This document shows, piece by piece, positions 1 through 7,099 of a stretch of DNA of 13,024 nucleotides. Location: assembly GCA_016256075.1 (NCBI GenBank), contig SDVU01000479.1:1-13024 (forward strand). The letters are read 5' to 3'. The position numbers and the translations under genes are program-made. Source of the stretch: Dictyocoela muelleri. Lineage: Eukaryota; Microsporidia. The notes beneath the pieces are model-generated. The model saw nothing but the letters and a program-made list of their open reading frames with translations. It did not search any database and was not told the origin of the DNA. The number at the start of each line of letters is the position of its first letter. Position 1 is the stretch's first letter.

Positions 1-123
1 TCTATAGTTTTTGACCGCTTAATGTCATTCCCTCATTATTTATTAAAGAGTGACGTCAGCGGGATTCGAACCACGATCTTAAATTTTACATTCAAAAGTG
101 TTAACCACAGAGCTATCTGGCCC
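1..123 (-). repeat. tRNA-derived SINE-like repeat, copy A (5' part, cut by the window edge)
   Basis: Read on the minus strand this is the head of a dispersed repeat. It starts near 123 with GGGGCCAGATAGC. It carries an A-box-like TAGCTCTGTGG (complement of 105-115) and a perfect B box GGTTCGAATCC (complement of 62-72). The tRNA-unrelated body follows, with the shared stretch TGACGTCACTCTTTAATAAA. The rest lies left of the window. The same sequence recurs near 6462-6574, 10530-10642 and 3917-4023, so it is a multicopy element, not a single tRNA gene. The T-stem and acceptor do not pair well, as expected for a SINE head. The family length of about 470 bp is taken from the copy at 6105-6574. Confidence 0.8.
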
Positions 124-493
124 CTGTTTTTTTTAGCTATGGTTAAAAATGTTCTTAAAAATTTTACCATTTAAATATGAAAATATAGTTTAAAATATAA
201 AAAGTCACCTATTAAATAAACATTTACAGCTGAATATCAGCCCCGCTTTTTAGATAAACTCGCGTCTTATAAAAACATAATAAAAAAGGTTTTTAAGACG
301 GCTTCTTTATACATTCATTTCCTAATATTTGGGTAGATATAACCGGAATGATCGTTTTTATATCTATTAGACAGATTTTTATGATACAAATAAAATAAAA
401 ATTAGCGGATAAGCGTATATATAACCTTTTTTGTAAAAAATAACGATTTTTAAATAAAATAAGATAAATTTTTAAAATTATAATAATTACAGT
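124..493. other. AT-rich intergenic stretch with one imperfect hairpin
   Basis: I see no coding region or RNA gene here. A T-run follows the SINE head at about 126-133. An imperfect inverted repeat lies at 263-276 against 289-300 (arms CGTCTTATAAAAAC and GTTTTTAAGACG, with bulged bases and a 12-nt loop). It sits downstream of the minus-strand homeobox gene and could lie in its 3' flank, but nothing shows that it works in transcript ending. Confidence 0.4.
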
Positions 494-928
494 TTAATAC
501 AAATTAGGATTTTCATCACATTTCCAATATTTAAGAGTCGTTTTAACACAATTTTCATTTTTAAAATTAACATTTTCAATCTCGTTTGTATAATCGGAAA
601 ATTTTAACTTTGAAATATCGGTTGTTTTAACATAATATCGCGTATTTAGAAGACTAATCCCACCATTAATATTTGATTTTTTACCCGATAAAATTTTACT
701 TTTATCTGTAAATGATAAAATTTTACTTTTATCAGTAAATGATAAAATATTTTTACAATTATTTTCACGTTTCAATTTTGCTCTCATGTTTTGAAACCAT
801 ATTTGAAGTGTCTTATACGGTAAATTTATTTCAACTGATATCTTATTTAGGACATAAGAATCAGGTAAATTATCTTTTTCAAAGATATTTTTTAAGATTT
901 TAAACTGTGATTTATTTACATGTGCCAT
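494..928 (-). CDS. Short homeodomain transcription factor
   Basis: A 144-residue protein that is almost entirely a homeodomain plus a low-complexity tail. Residues 1-56 match homeodomain positions 5-60: QFKILKNIFEKD is helix 1 (L12 and F16 equal L16 and F20), helix 2 lies near 24-34, and LQIWFQNMRAKLKR is recognition helix 3, with the invariant W48, F49, N51 and R53 (here W44, F45, N47, R49) and Gln at position 50. It should act in the nucleus as a sequence-specific DNA-binding regulator. The start chosen is the first ATG, at 928, directly preceded by CCC; the frame stays open to a stop at 965-967 but has no earlier ATG. The N-terminal arm is almost absent. Residues 61-78 are a duplicated ILSFTDKSK unit. 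There is no second domain, membrane segment or intron signal. Microsporidia carry small homeobox families with such short proteins; targets cannot be told from sequence. Confidence 0.85.
   Translation of the reverse strand: MAHVNKSQFKILKNIFEKDNLPDSYVLNKISVEINLPYKTLQIWFQNMRAKLKRENNCKNILSFTDKSKILSFTDKSKILSGKKSNINGGISLLNTRYYVKTTDISKLKFSDYTNEIENVNFKNENCVKTTLKYWKCDENPNLY
687..756 (-). repeat. 27-bp in-frame tandem repeat inside the homeobox gene
   Basis: Two near-identical 27-bp units lie at 687-713 and 714-740, followed by a partial third that decays after about 741-750. They differ at one base (tatctg against tatcag). Each encodes the nine residues ILSFTDKSK just after the homeodomain, so the duplication keeps the frame. 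The near identity suggests a recent slippage event. Confidence 0.85.
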
Positions 929-931
929 GGG
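929..931 (-). promoter_or_regulatory. CCC motif abutting the start codon of the homeobox gene
   Basis: On the minus strand the sequence reads TTAATTATACCCATGGCAC, so CCC touches the ATG. A CCC or GGG triplet just before the start codon is a known feature of many microsporidian genes with very short leaders. It supports the start at 928 and not an upstream TTG. No clear TATA box is visible within 40 nt. Confidence 0.6.
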
Positions 932-1090
932 TATAATTAATTTCAAGATTATGTTTAAGGTATACTATTGTTCAATTTTTTTATAAAATATTAAAATTAA
1001 GGTATTTATTAAAATATAAGTTCTAAAATTAAAATATATATTGAAAATTTATAAAATATCACAATGATTATAAAAATAAACTTGACAAAA
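932..1090. other. AT-rich upstream flank of the homeobox gene
   Basis: Almost pure A+T with short A and T runs. No open frame or RNA-like structure is visible. It contains whatever promoter serves the minus-strand homeobox gene, but I could not pick out a TATA element with confidence. Confidence 0.4.
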
Positions 1091-1197
1091 ACTATTTTAT
1101 TTTTAAACAATTTTATTTTTAAACTATTTTATTTTTAAACTATTTTATTTTTAAACTATTTTATTTTTAAACTATTTTTTTAAACTATTTATTTTTA
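1091..1197. repeat. 16-bp AT-rich minisatellite
   Basis: Five consecutive units of actattttatttttaa lie at 1091-1106, 1107-1122 (one base changed), 1123-1138, 1139-1154 and 1155-1170. Two shortened, degenerate units follow to about 1197. The array lies 160 bp upstream of the homeobox start codon. High unit identity points to recent slippage. Confidence 0.9.
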
Positions 1198-1219
1198 TTT
1201 ATTATAATCGTAATTACCT

Positions 1220-1310
1220 TAAATTTAATTTTTTAAATTGCATTTAATAAATTTAATTTTTTAAATTTAATTTTTTAAATTTAAGTTTAATTTTATAAAT
1301 TGAATTTAAA
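1220..1310. repeat. 14-bp A/T tandem repeat
   Basis: Units of taaatttaattttt recur at 1220, 1248, 1262 and 1276. The last three have exact 14-bp spacing, and degenerate A/T sequence follows to about 1310. Each unit is nearly self-complementary (AAATTTAATTTT), so the array could fold on itself. It is distinct from the 16-bp array next to it. Confidence 0.75.
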
Positions 1311-1353
1311 ATATTTGAATAAGATGTTATTTTTCAAAAAAATAAGATTTTTA

Positions 1354-1590
1354 GTAGTCAAATAGCTCAGTGATCATCCTTCTTAAATGCAAATTTAAGC
1401 TTTGTGGTTCGAATTATTGTTAAAATAACTTTATTAAATAGTTGATGAACACTATTAATTTGTAAAAAGTAAACCAGCATTATTTATTTGATCAAATGTG
1501 GTATATTAAATTAGGACTCGGTCTAATATAAAAATTAAGCAAAAGTGACTTTCCTATTTGTGAAGATTTTTTTGATGCGAATTTCGGTAA
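1354..1590 (+). repeat. tRNA-derived SINE-like repeat, copy B (old, plus strand, 3' end lost)
   Basis: This is a diverged copy in the opposite orientation to the others. The head holds the A box TAGCTCAGTGAT (1363-1374) and a B-box-like GGTTCGAATTA (1406-1416). The body is recognised by GTGGTATATTAAATTAGGAC at about 1498-1518 followed by TCGGTCTAATAT, matching the GTGTGGTATAG and CTTGGTCTAATATGACAATG parts of the copy at 6105-6574 read on its own strand. Similarity fades near 1590. The stronger decay suggests it is the oldest copy here. SINE copy C landed just to its right. Confidence 0.65.
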
Positions 1591-1607
1591 AAGACAGTCA
1601 AAATCAT

Positions 1608-1669
1608 CCGTTACTAGCCCCGTGTTCGCGAACCAATGCCGGCCGTGGAGAAAATTTGCCGGCCCGCAA
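1608..1669. other. GC-rich islet of unknown origin
   Basis: A stretch of about 60 bp with strikingly more G+C than anything near it. It contains the palindrome TTCGCGAA (1625-1632) and two copies of TGCCGGCC (about 1635 and 1658). It lies between old SINE copy B and the target duplication of SINE copy C. The CCGGCC parts recall the first bases of the gypsy LTR (tgtaatgccggcctagccgg), but no longer match could be seen. Confidence 0.4.
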
Positions 1670-1683
1670 AGAAATTTTTAGAT

Positions 1684-1778
1684 ATAAATTTTTATTACAT
1701 CTTGACGACATCATAGTTTTCAACTCAGAGAGTTATCTCTGTCTATAGTTCTTAGATCTTTGTTTCGGTGTTCAAATA
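1684..1778 (-). repeat. SINE-like repeat, copy C, 3' part (left of the transposon)
   Basis: This matches the 3' end of the repeat: tattacat, ttgacgacat, catag and caactcagagagtt align with tattacatg, ctgaaaacat, catag and caacccggagaattg of the copy at 6105-6574. It stops at TA 1777-1778, where a Tigger transposon begins, and resumes at 3664. A probable target duplication, agaaatttttagat (1670-1683), recurs as agaaatttaagat (4024-4036) past the other end. Confidence 0.75.
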
Positions 1779-3663
1779 CAGTACATCCCCCTCTAATTTG
1801 AACCCCCCTAATTTGAACATTTTTCTTTTTTAAAAAATACAATATAATTCATTAATAAATTAAACCTCTCTTCTTGAACATGAACACTTTATATTTTTTA
1901 ACTTTATAACTAAAATTAATAATAAAAATCAAAAAATAACACCTTAAATATGAACAAGAAAACAAAGATAGAAATGCACAAAAAACATAAAGACATTAGC
2001 ATACAACTACAAAAATCAATTATAGGATTTAAACTTCAAAATTCAAGTGTTAGCCAGAGAAATATTGCAAATCATTTTAAAATCTCGTTAGGAAGCATCA
2101 AAAAAATTCTAAAAACAAACAATTTATTTAAAACACCGATAATACAGACGTTTTATATATTGTATTAAGGAAAAGAGAGTTATATAAAACAAAAAACTTT
2201 CATAACATTTTATATTGTTGGTTACAGAGCCTGAGAAAGCGTAACATGATTATTTAAAATATTAATATCAAAAAAATGGCATTGAATATTTCAAATCAGA
2301 TGAATATTAATAATTTTAAAACCTCTAATGGATGGTTAGAAAGATTTAAAAAATGAATAATTTGTCTATTAAGAAAATATCAGATGAATCAGGTTTAGTA
2401 GATGATAATATAATTTTTAATTTTAAAAATTCCTACAAAAATAAATTGTCAGAATATACCCGAAAATGTATTTAATTGTGATGAAACGAGATTATTTTGG
2501 TGGCAGAACATAAAAAAACAACAAATTTTTTTAATAAAGATGACTCGGCTAGTGGGAAATTGGTAAAAGAAAGATTGACAAGTTTGTTTTGTGTAAGCTT
2601 AAAAAATGAAAAGTTGTAACATTTAGTTATAGGGAATGCAATGAATCCGCGCTTATTCAAAGATAGGAATATTAAAGCTTTAAATATAAAATATTTAAGC
2701 AACAAAAAATCATGGATGACCATATTAATATTTAAAGAATGGTTATATACATTAAATGAAGATATGAAATGCCAAAATAGAAAGATACTTATCACATAAG
2801 ACAACGCATCAATACACACTATTGCCACGGAATATAGTAACATAGAAACATTATTTTTTCCTCTAAATATGACCTCTAAAATACAACCATGTGACCAGGG
2901 AATTATACATTCATTCAAATGCCAATACAGAAAATTCTTATCGAATAGAATATTATTTAATTTTGATAATCCGGATTATAAACACTTGAATTATTCAGAA
3001 ATTATATGAAAACGACCATATACGATGCATTGTGTATTATTAAAACAGCATGGGTTAGTGTGACTTGTGAAACTATAGTAAATTTTTATGAAAAATCACT
3101 TCGTAATTCAATGATCGATGTTTTGCTTAATTTGAAGATTAATATTAATTTCTATGAAATTGAAAAACCTGTTTTGCACCACAAGAAGATTTTAAAAATG
3201 ATTTAAAATTTATTATTGAGAATTTGAGTGATATAGAAGTGTATGAAAATATATTTAATGATATTTGTGAAAAATATCACCCAATAGTCCGAAAAATAAC
3301 TAATCTAGATGCAACGAACATGCTAGATGAATTGTAATATGGGTTTGAAGAAAATAAATCTGATGGTGTGGAACATGTTTTAAATTTGAAAGAAATGGTT
3401 TGAGAAGAAAAGGCTGAGAGACCTGCCAAAATTACTGATTTTCTTAATTCAAACATTTAATAAAATAGTTATTTAATCATTCTTTCTGTTTTTCTTCATA
3501 ATTTTTTCAATATTTTTTAATTGGTTTATTATTCTTTCTGTATTTTTTAATTTGTTAATTTTTTTTTATTTTTAATAGTTTTCAGAATCAGTGTTCACAC
3601 TCACCAATATGAACACTTTAAAAAAATTTATAATTATGTGCTCAAATAAGAGAGGTTGTACTG
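1779..3663 (+). mobile_element. Tigger/pogo DNA transposon (Tc1/mariner superfamily), decayed, 1885 bp
   Basis: It is bounded by TA dinucleotides at 1777-1778 and 3664-3665, the typical target duplication. Terminal inverted repeats of about 25 bp start CAGTACATCC on the left (1779-1803) and CAGTACAACC on the right (complement of 3639-3663), followed by TAATTTGAAC-like sequence. Motifs such as TTGAAC and GAACACTTTA recur in the subterminal parts of both ends (about 1799-1890 and 3595-3645) and are candidate transposase-binding sites. Inside is one transposase remnant in the plus direction. The element sits inside a SINE copy whose two halves flank it exactly, so it arrived after the SINE. It is non-autonomous now because the transposase frame is broken. 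Confidence 0.9.
1950..3460 (+). pseudogene. Tigger/pogo transposase remnant (CENP-B-type HTH plus DDD nuclease)
   Basis: In life the enzyme would bind the terminal repeats and cut and join DNA at TA. An open start at 1950-2168 gives 72 residues with an N-terminal Psq/CENP-B-like helix-turn-helix (SQRNIANHFKISLGSIKKIL). Near 2310-2400 a second CENP-B-type domain shows GWLERFKK and KKISDESG. The nuclease shows all three acidic residues: FNCDET (Asp codon 2480-2482), DNASIH (2800-2802) and QPCDQGII (2893-2895), with TSKIQPCDQG being very typical of Tigger. DALCIIKTAWVSV (from about 3018) is the usual C-terminal helix. The frame is closed by several stops (for example at 2166, 2354, 2626 and 2797) and shifts phase between the first and second Asp and again near 3006. 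It is a dead gene. The open frame on the opposite strand at 2472-2918 is a shadow. Confidence 0.88.
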
Positions 3664-4023
3664 TAATATGTTACTCATAAGCTATACAGAAGCCCAGTTT
3701 AATATACAATATCATTTTATCAAATAAGCAGCTATATACACGTAATTAGAGCCCGTTTCAAGATTTTTTTATTATAACACTTTTTGTCAAGATACTTCAC
3801 CGGCTAATTCGAACACGTACGAGAGTTCCTTCTTCTTTTTTGTCATATTAGATCAAATATTAATCAGCCATATTACATTGAAACAATTGATATTAATACT
3901 ATAGTTATATATTTATTGACTGCTTAATGCCAAAGATATTTATTGATTAAAGTGAAATCGGCGGGATTACAACTATGATACAAAAATATTACATTAAAGA
4001 GTGTTAAAGACTAGGAAATCCTG
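3664..4023 (-). repeat. SINE-like repeat, copy C, 5' part (right of the transposon)
   Basis: It continues copy C directly from the TA at the transposon edge: taatatgttac aligns with taatatgtcac of the copy at 6105-6574, then cacagaagcc-, gtaattagag-, gatacttc- and attagatcaa-like blocks follow in the same order. The tRNA-like head is at 3917-4023, with a worn B box (ggattacaact, 3964-3974) and a damaged A box. The end at about 4023 is followed by the presumed target duplication at 4024-4036. Together with 1684-1778 this gives a SINE of about 455 bp. Confidence 0.8.
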
Positions 4024-4036
4024 AGAAATTTAAGAT

Positions 4037-4505
4037 TGAAGATATGGTGTTGGTTCATTTTTAAAATTAAAATAATTGTATAGAGTTTGCCAATTCGCTT
4101 TTTTATACTTTGTACGGACCTATATTTTTTTAAATACTTTGACTGGTCCGTGTTAACAAGTATGGGGCCACAGGTTTAAAAAAAATAATCTTGAAAGGGC
4201 TTAAAATTACCTATATAATGGTGAGCGTAGAGGGTCAATCGCCTATAGGCGAATTTATCCCCTTTTTGTCGAAATGAAATCTGGCTTAAATGCGCCAAAA
4301 AAACAAATTAAAATATCCTCAATGAATCTAAATTTTTTTAAAAGTTAGCGCAATAAAGAAATGATCCTATTTGAGATCATATTTATAATTAGGACAAAAA
4401 AATGAAAGTGAAAATAAAAGATGTAGATTATTGTTAATACGTGCATCGGTTTATTAATAACTGATATTTCTAACACAATAGTTAAAATGAAATTTCATAA
4501 TCACG
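4037..4505. other. Gene-free stretch with a hairpin and a palindrome
   Basis: I see no convincing gene here. A 7-bp inverted repeat ACGGACC (4114-4120) against GGTCCGT (4145-4151) encloses 24 nt, and the flanks carry direct atactttg copies (about 4105 and 4135). A perfect 14-bp palindrome, TCGCCTATAGGCGA, lies at 4239-4252. These could be remnants of another mobile element or parts of a structured RNA; neither can be shown. Confidence 0.35.
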
Positions 4506-4724
4506 ATGTATACGTTGAAAAGGTTGAAAAATAAAAAAAACAAAATCAGATATTATTCAATAAATAATAACATAAAATTGAAGAATTCAGTAAATGAAGT
4601 TTTTGATGATTTCAATGATGTCAGTTTCGGAGAATTACAAAAGGAAAAATATAAAAGAGATATGATCGAAAAGGGGAGAAATAAAAATACAGACCAAAAG
4701 TTTTATCGCCTGATGATATCCTAG
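4506..4724 (+). CDS. Small lysine-rich ORF or gene remnant of unknown function
   Basis: An open frame of 72 residues starting ATG at 4506, very rich in Lys and Asn. It has a basic N terminus, then an acidic patch (NEVFDDFNDVSFGEL) and a further basic stretch (QKEKYKRDMIEKGRNKN). After 4700 a different phase stays open to 4770 and reads SPDDILESLKFYKGG, which looks protein-like, so the frame may be shifted near 4695. The block SFGEL followed by basic residues and RNKN faintly recalls the rRNA-processing protein RRP36; this is a guess from memory and not an assignment. No CCC precedes the ATG. The left LTR of the gypsy element begins at 4767, at the end of this open region, so an insertion may have hit the 3' end of a host gene. 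Chance ORF remains likely. Confidence 0.28.
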   Translation: MYTLKRLKNKKNKIRYYSINNNIKLKNSVNEVFDDFNDVSFGELQKEKYKRDMIEKGRNKNTDQKFYRLMIS

Positions 4725-4766
4725 AATCCTTAAAGTTTTACAAGGGAGGAAAGATTTTTAATATAT

Positions 4767-5130
4767 TGTAATGCCGGTCTAGCCGGATTACAACTTGAAT
4801 ATTACTGAGTGAACTTAATTCTTCCGGACTATTTTCATTCATAAAAATTTGTGATCAAATTTTATCAAGTTTTAAATTAATTATTTCGACGATAAATAAA
4901 CAAAAACATTTACAAAAAAAATCAAAAAGAAAAAAGAAAAATAAAATTTTATTTTCCCTCCTAATTGATGAATTTTCTAGAAAAATAAAGCTAATAATAC
5001 AAAACAGATTTCACCCCCATGCACGACGAACACAGACGATTTAAATATGATCAATCAATAAAAAATATTTTTCAAAAGTCTTTATTAATATCTTACATTT
5101 CATTTGGGCGCCCATACTGGAGCCAAGACA
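4767..5130 (+). repeat. 5' LTR of the gypsy fossil
   Basis: It begins TGTAATGCCGG and ends GACA (TG..CA ends). It aligns through its whole length with 9348-9720, with scattered substitutions and small length changes in an A-rich middle part. A C-run followed by ATG (5014-5021) lies near its 3' end, from which a reading frame runs out of the LTR into the gag region. Confidence 0.92.
5014..5021 (+). promoter_or_regulatory. C-run directly before an ATG inside the LTR
   Basis: CCCCC touches an ATG in the left LTR and again in the right LTR (9607-9614). It resembles the CCC-ATG signal of microsporidian genes, and of the homeobox gene in this window. In the right LTR a TATAAATA (9585-9592) lies 27 nt before the ATG. 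It is probably the element's promoter and start region with a very short leader. Confidence 0.5.
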
Positions 5131-5990
5131 TATTGAGCTCAATTTCAAAAAGAAATAATGTCAGAAATGCAATTCAAAAGGAAGAAAATATAATTAAGAA
5201 GGCGTCGCAAATAGATACTACACTAGAGACTGCACTTTTTGAATATAGAAATGAAATATCCGGACTAAAAATTATACATCGACTAAACCTACTGAGATAT
5301 GTAGAAGATCAAGACTTTGTGAACTAGAAGGTTTGTTTCTAAGAAGTCGCAAGGATATGCAAATGGTTCGATGAAACTCAACAGGATGTACTAACTCAAA
5401 TTATTGATATAAACATTCAATATCAGATTGAAAATACAACATCTCCTCAAGAAACATTACATAAACTACTAAAACTGATGTATAATGCAAACAGCGCCTA
5501 CAAATACCAACAAAAAATAACGTCAATCTGACAACAAAATTATTATACTATCTGTGCATATTTGGAAGAAATAAAAAAGAATTGCCTGAAATTATCGTTT
5601 TGTCTCGACTGGGATGAACATATTCTAAATCAAAAATCCAAGAATTATTTTTTTGTGGTCTCCACGAAATAGTTCAATTTGAAATTTCAAAATATGCCCA
5701 AAGAGATTTTAACAGTGTTTTTGATAAAATTAATAAACATGGAATGATTCATAATTGAAAAATATTTTAAGAATGACCCCCATGATTCAATTGAAAATAA
5801 TGAAACTTTAAAAAATAATATGTTCAACACTACAAGAAAATCATATACCTTCTATAAAATCAATAATAAAAGATAGCCTATGCAAAGATTTAACAAGAAA
5901 TTTTGTCATGTTCATAAAACAACAACCCACAACGATATGAGTGCAGAATGAAGAAAAAAAAATAACAATAAAGACGACAGCAAAGCAAAA
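5019..5990 (+). pseudogene. gag-like region of the gypsy fossil
   Basis: The stretch between the LTR and the protease encodes helical, Gln/Asn/Lys-rich protein segments with the composition of a Ty3/gypsy capsid region. Near its end a Cys/His cluster of zinc-knuckle style (FCHVHKTTTHND, about 5897-5935) is visible. Assignment rests on position and composition, because gag sequences are poorly conserved. The region is broken. The minus-strand open frame at 5890-6090 is a shadow. Confidence 0.6.
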
Positions 5991-6024
5991 ATTTTTTGAT
6001 GAATGAAACCCAACCTAAATTTAC

Positions 6025-6104
6025 AACCATCAAGTTTCCTATATTAATTGAGAATAAACCTATAGAGGCTATTTTAGACACAGGATCCAACCATAATTAT
6101 CTTA
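6025..6104 (+). pseudogene. Retroviral-type aspartic protease part (interrupted by a SINE)
   Basis: The active-site motif LDTGS is encoded at about 6075-6089, preceded by a hydrophobic strand (KFPILIENKPIEAI), as in the N-terminal half of retropepsins. A SINE copy begins 15 bases after the motif. Further protease-like sequence lies beyond it, from about 6589 to 6850. In life it would cut the polyprotein. It is a fossil. Confidence 0.75.
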
Positions 6105-6574
6105 TAAATATAAATATAAATATTACATGCTGAAAACATCCATAGCTGCCAACCCGGAGAATTGTCTCCAACCATAGTCTTATGGCCTTTGGTTCCTAGT
6201 GTTCCAATAATATGTCACTTTCTATTTACACAGAAGCCAAGTTATATACGCGATTTTCCTTTTATCAATGACTCGGCAGGATACAGCTAATTAGAGGCTT
6301 TTTCATGATATTTTATTTATCACTTTTTTTTGCCCAGATGCTTCGCCGCACTCATATCCACACCTAGGAGTGTCCCTTCTACTTCATTGTCATATTAGAC
6401 CAAGTCTTAATCAGCTATACCACACTAGAACAACTGTATATTAATGCTATATTTCTATACCTATGACCGCTTAATGTCATTCCCTCATTATTTATTAAAG
6501 AGTGACGTCAGCGGGATTCAAACCACGATACTTAAATTTTACATTCAATAGTGTTAACCACTGAGCTATTCGGT
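6105..6574 (-). repeat. tRNA-derived SINE-like repeat, copy D (full length, reference copy)
   Basis: This is the best copy. Direct repeats ccataattatctta flank it at 6091-6104 and 6575-6588 (14 bp, perfect), the mark of target-primed reverse transcription. Read on the minus strand it starts GGACCGAATAGCTCAGTGG (A box) and has the B-box-like GGTTTGAATCC (complement of 6514-6524), about 45 nt apart as in Pol III type 2 promoters. A tRNA-unrelated body of about 380 bp follows. The 3' end is a short (ATATTT)n tail (complement of 6105-6124). It encodes no protein and would depend on a LINE for movement. It lies inside the gypsy fossil and so is younger than that insertion. Confidence 0.9.
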
Positions 6575-7099
6575 CCATAATTATCTTACTGCCAATATTG
6601 TACAATCACTTAATCTAAAACCAAATTTAATTGAAAAGGTTGAAGAATTAGGAATTGCGGACGGATTCGTATTGAGATAAAGAGGGAATTGGATATAAAA
6701 TTTACTCTTTTTGGTAATCAAAAAAATCCATATTCAACAAAATTTTATTTAATTGAAAGTAAAGTCGCCAATGCAATATTGGGCATGAGTTTTTAAGAGA
6801 GAATGACGCATTCATTGATTTAAAACAAAATAGACTATAGATTGATGATACTGAATATAAATTAAATGAAGATGAAGATATGAATCAAGATATTTGTTTT
6901 GTAGACAAAAGTTTAATCGATAAAAGTAAAATATTTCAAATTAAAAATTATGAGAGCAATATAGAATCATTAATTTAATCATTTAAGAAAGACATCCAAA
7001 GTTAGGCGATTTCAAAACCTTTTACCATAGAATAATACTTGAAGGTGAATTTAGAAAAATATTTAATGAATATTCTGTTCCATTAGGAATCAGTGCAGA

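Noticed and set aside
55-123. A minus-strand tRNA gene (good B box and A-box-like motif).
   Set aside because: The T-stem and acceptor do not pair properly, and the sequence recurs several times with a long shared tRNA-unrelated body, so it is a SINE head.
1081-1310. A possible CRISPR-like or centromeric array.
   Set aside because: The units are 14-16 bp A/T-only direct repeats without spacers; simple minisatellites explain them.
1545-1748. An open frame with LLHLDDIIVF, resembling a reverse transcriptase YLDD box.
   Set aside because: The DNA aligns base by base with the 3' end of the SINE family (copies at 6105 and 12680). No other RT block surrounds it, so the motif is chance.
2472-2918. 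A 148-residue minus-strand open frame.
   Set aside because: It is the antisense shadow of the Tigger transposase, whose catalytic motifs lie on the plus strand.
5890-6090. A Phe/Cys-rich minus-strand open frame that looks membrane-like.
   Set aside because: It is antisense to the gag and protease part of the gypsy fossil; its hydrophobicity comes from the AT-rich complement.
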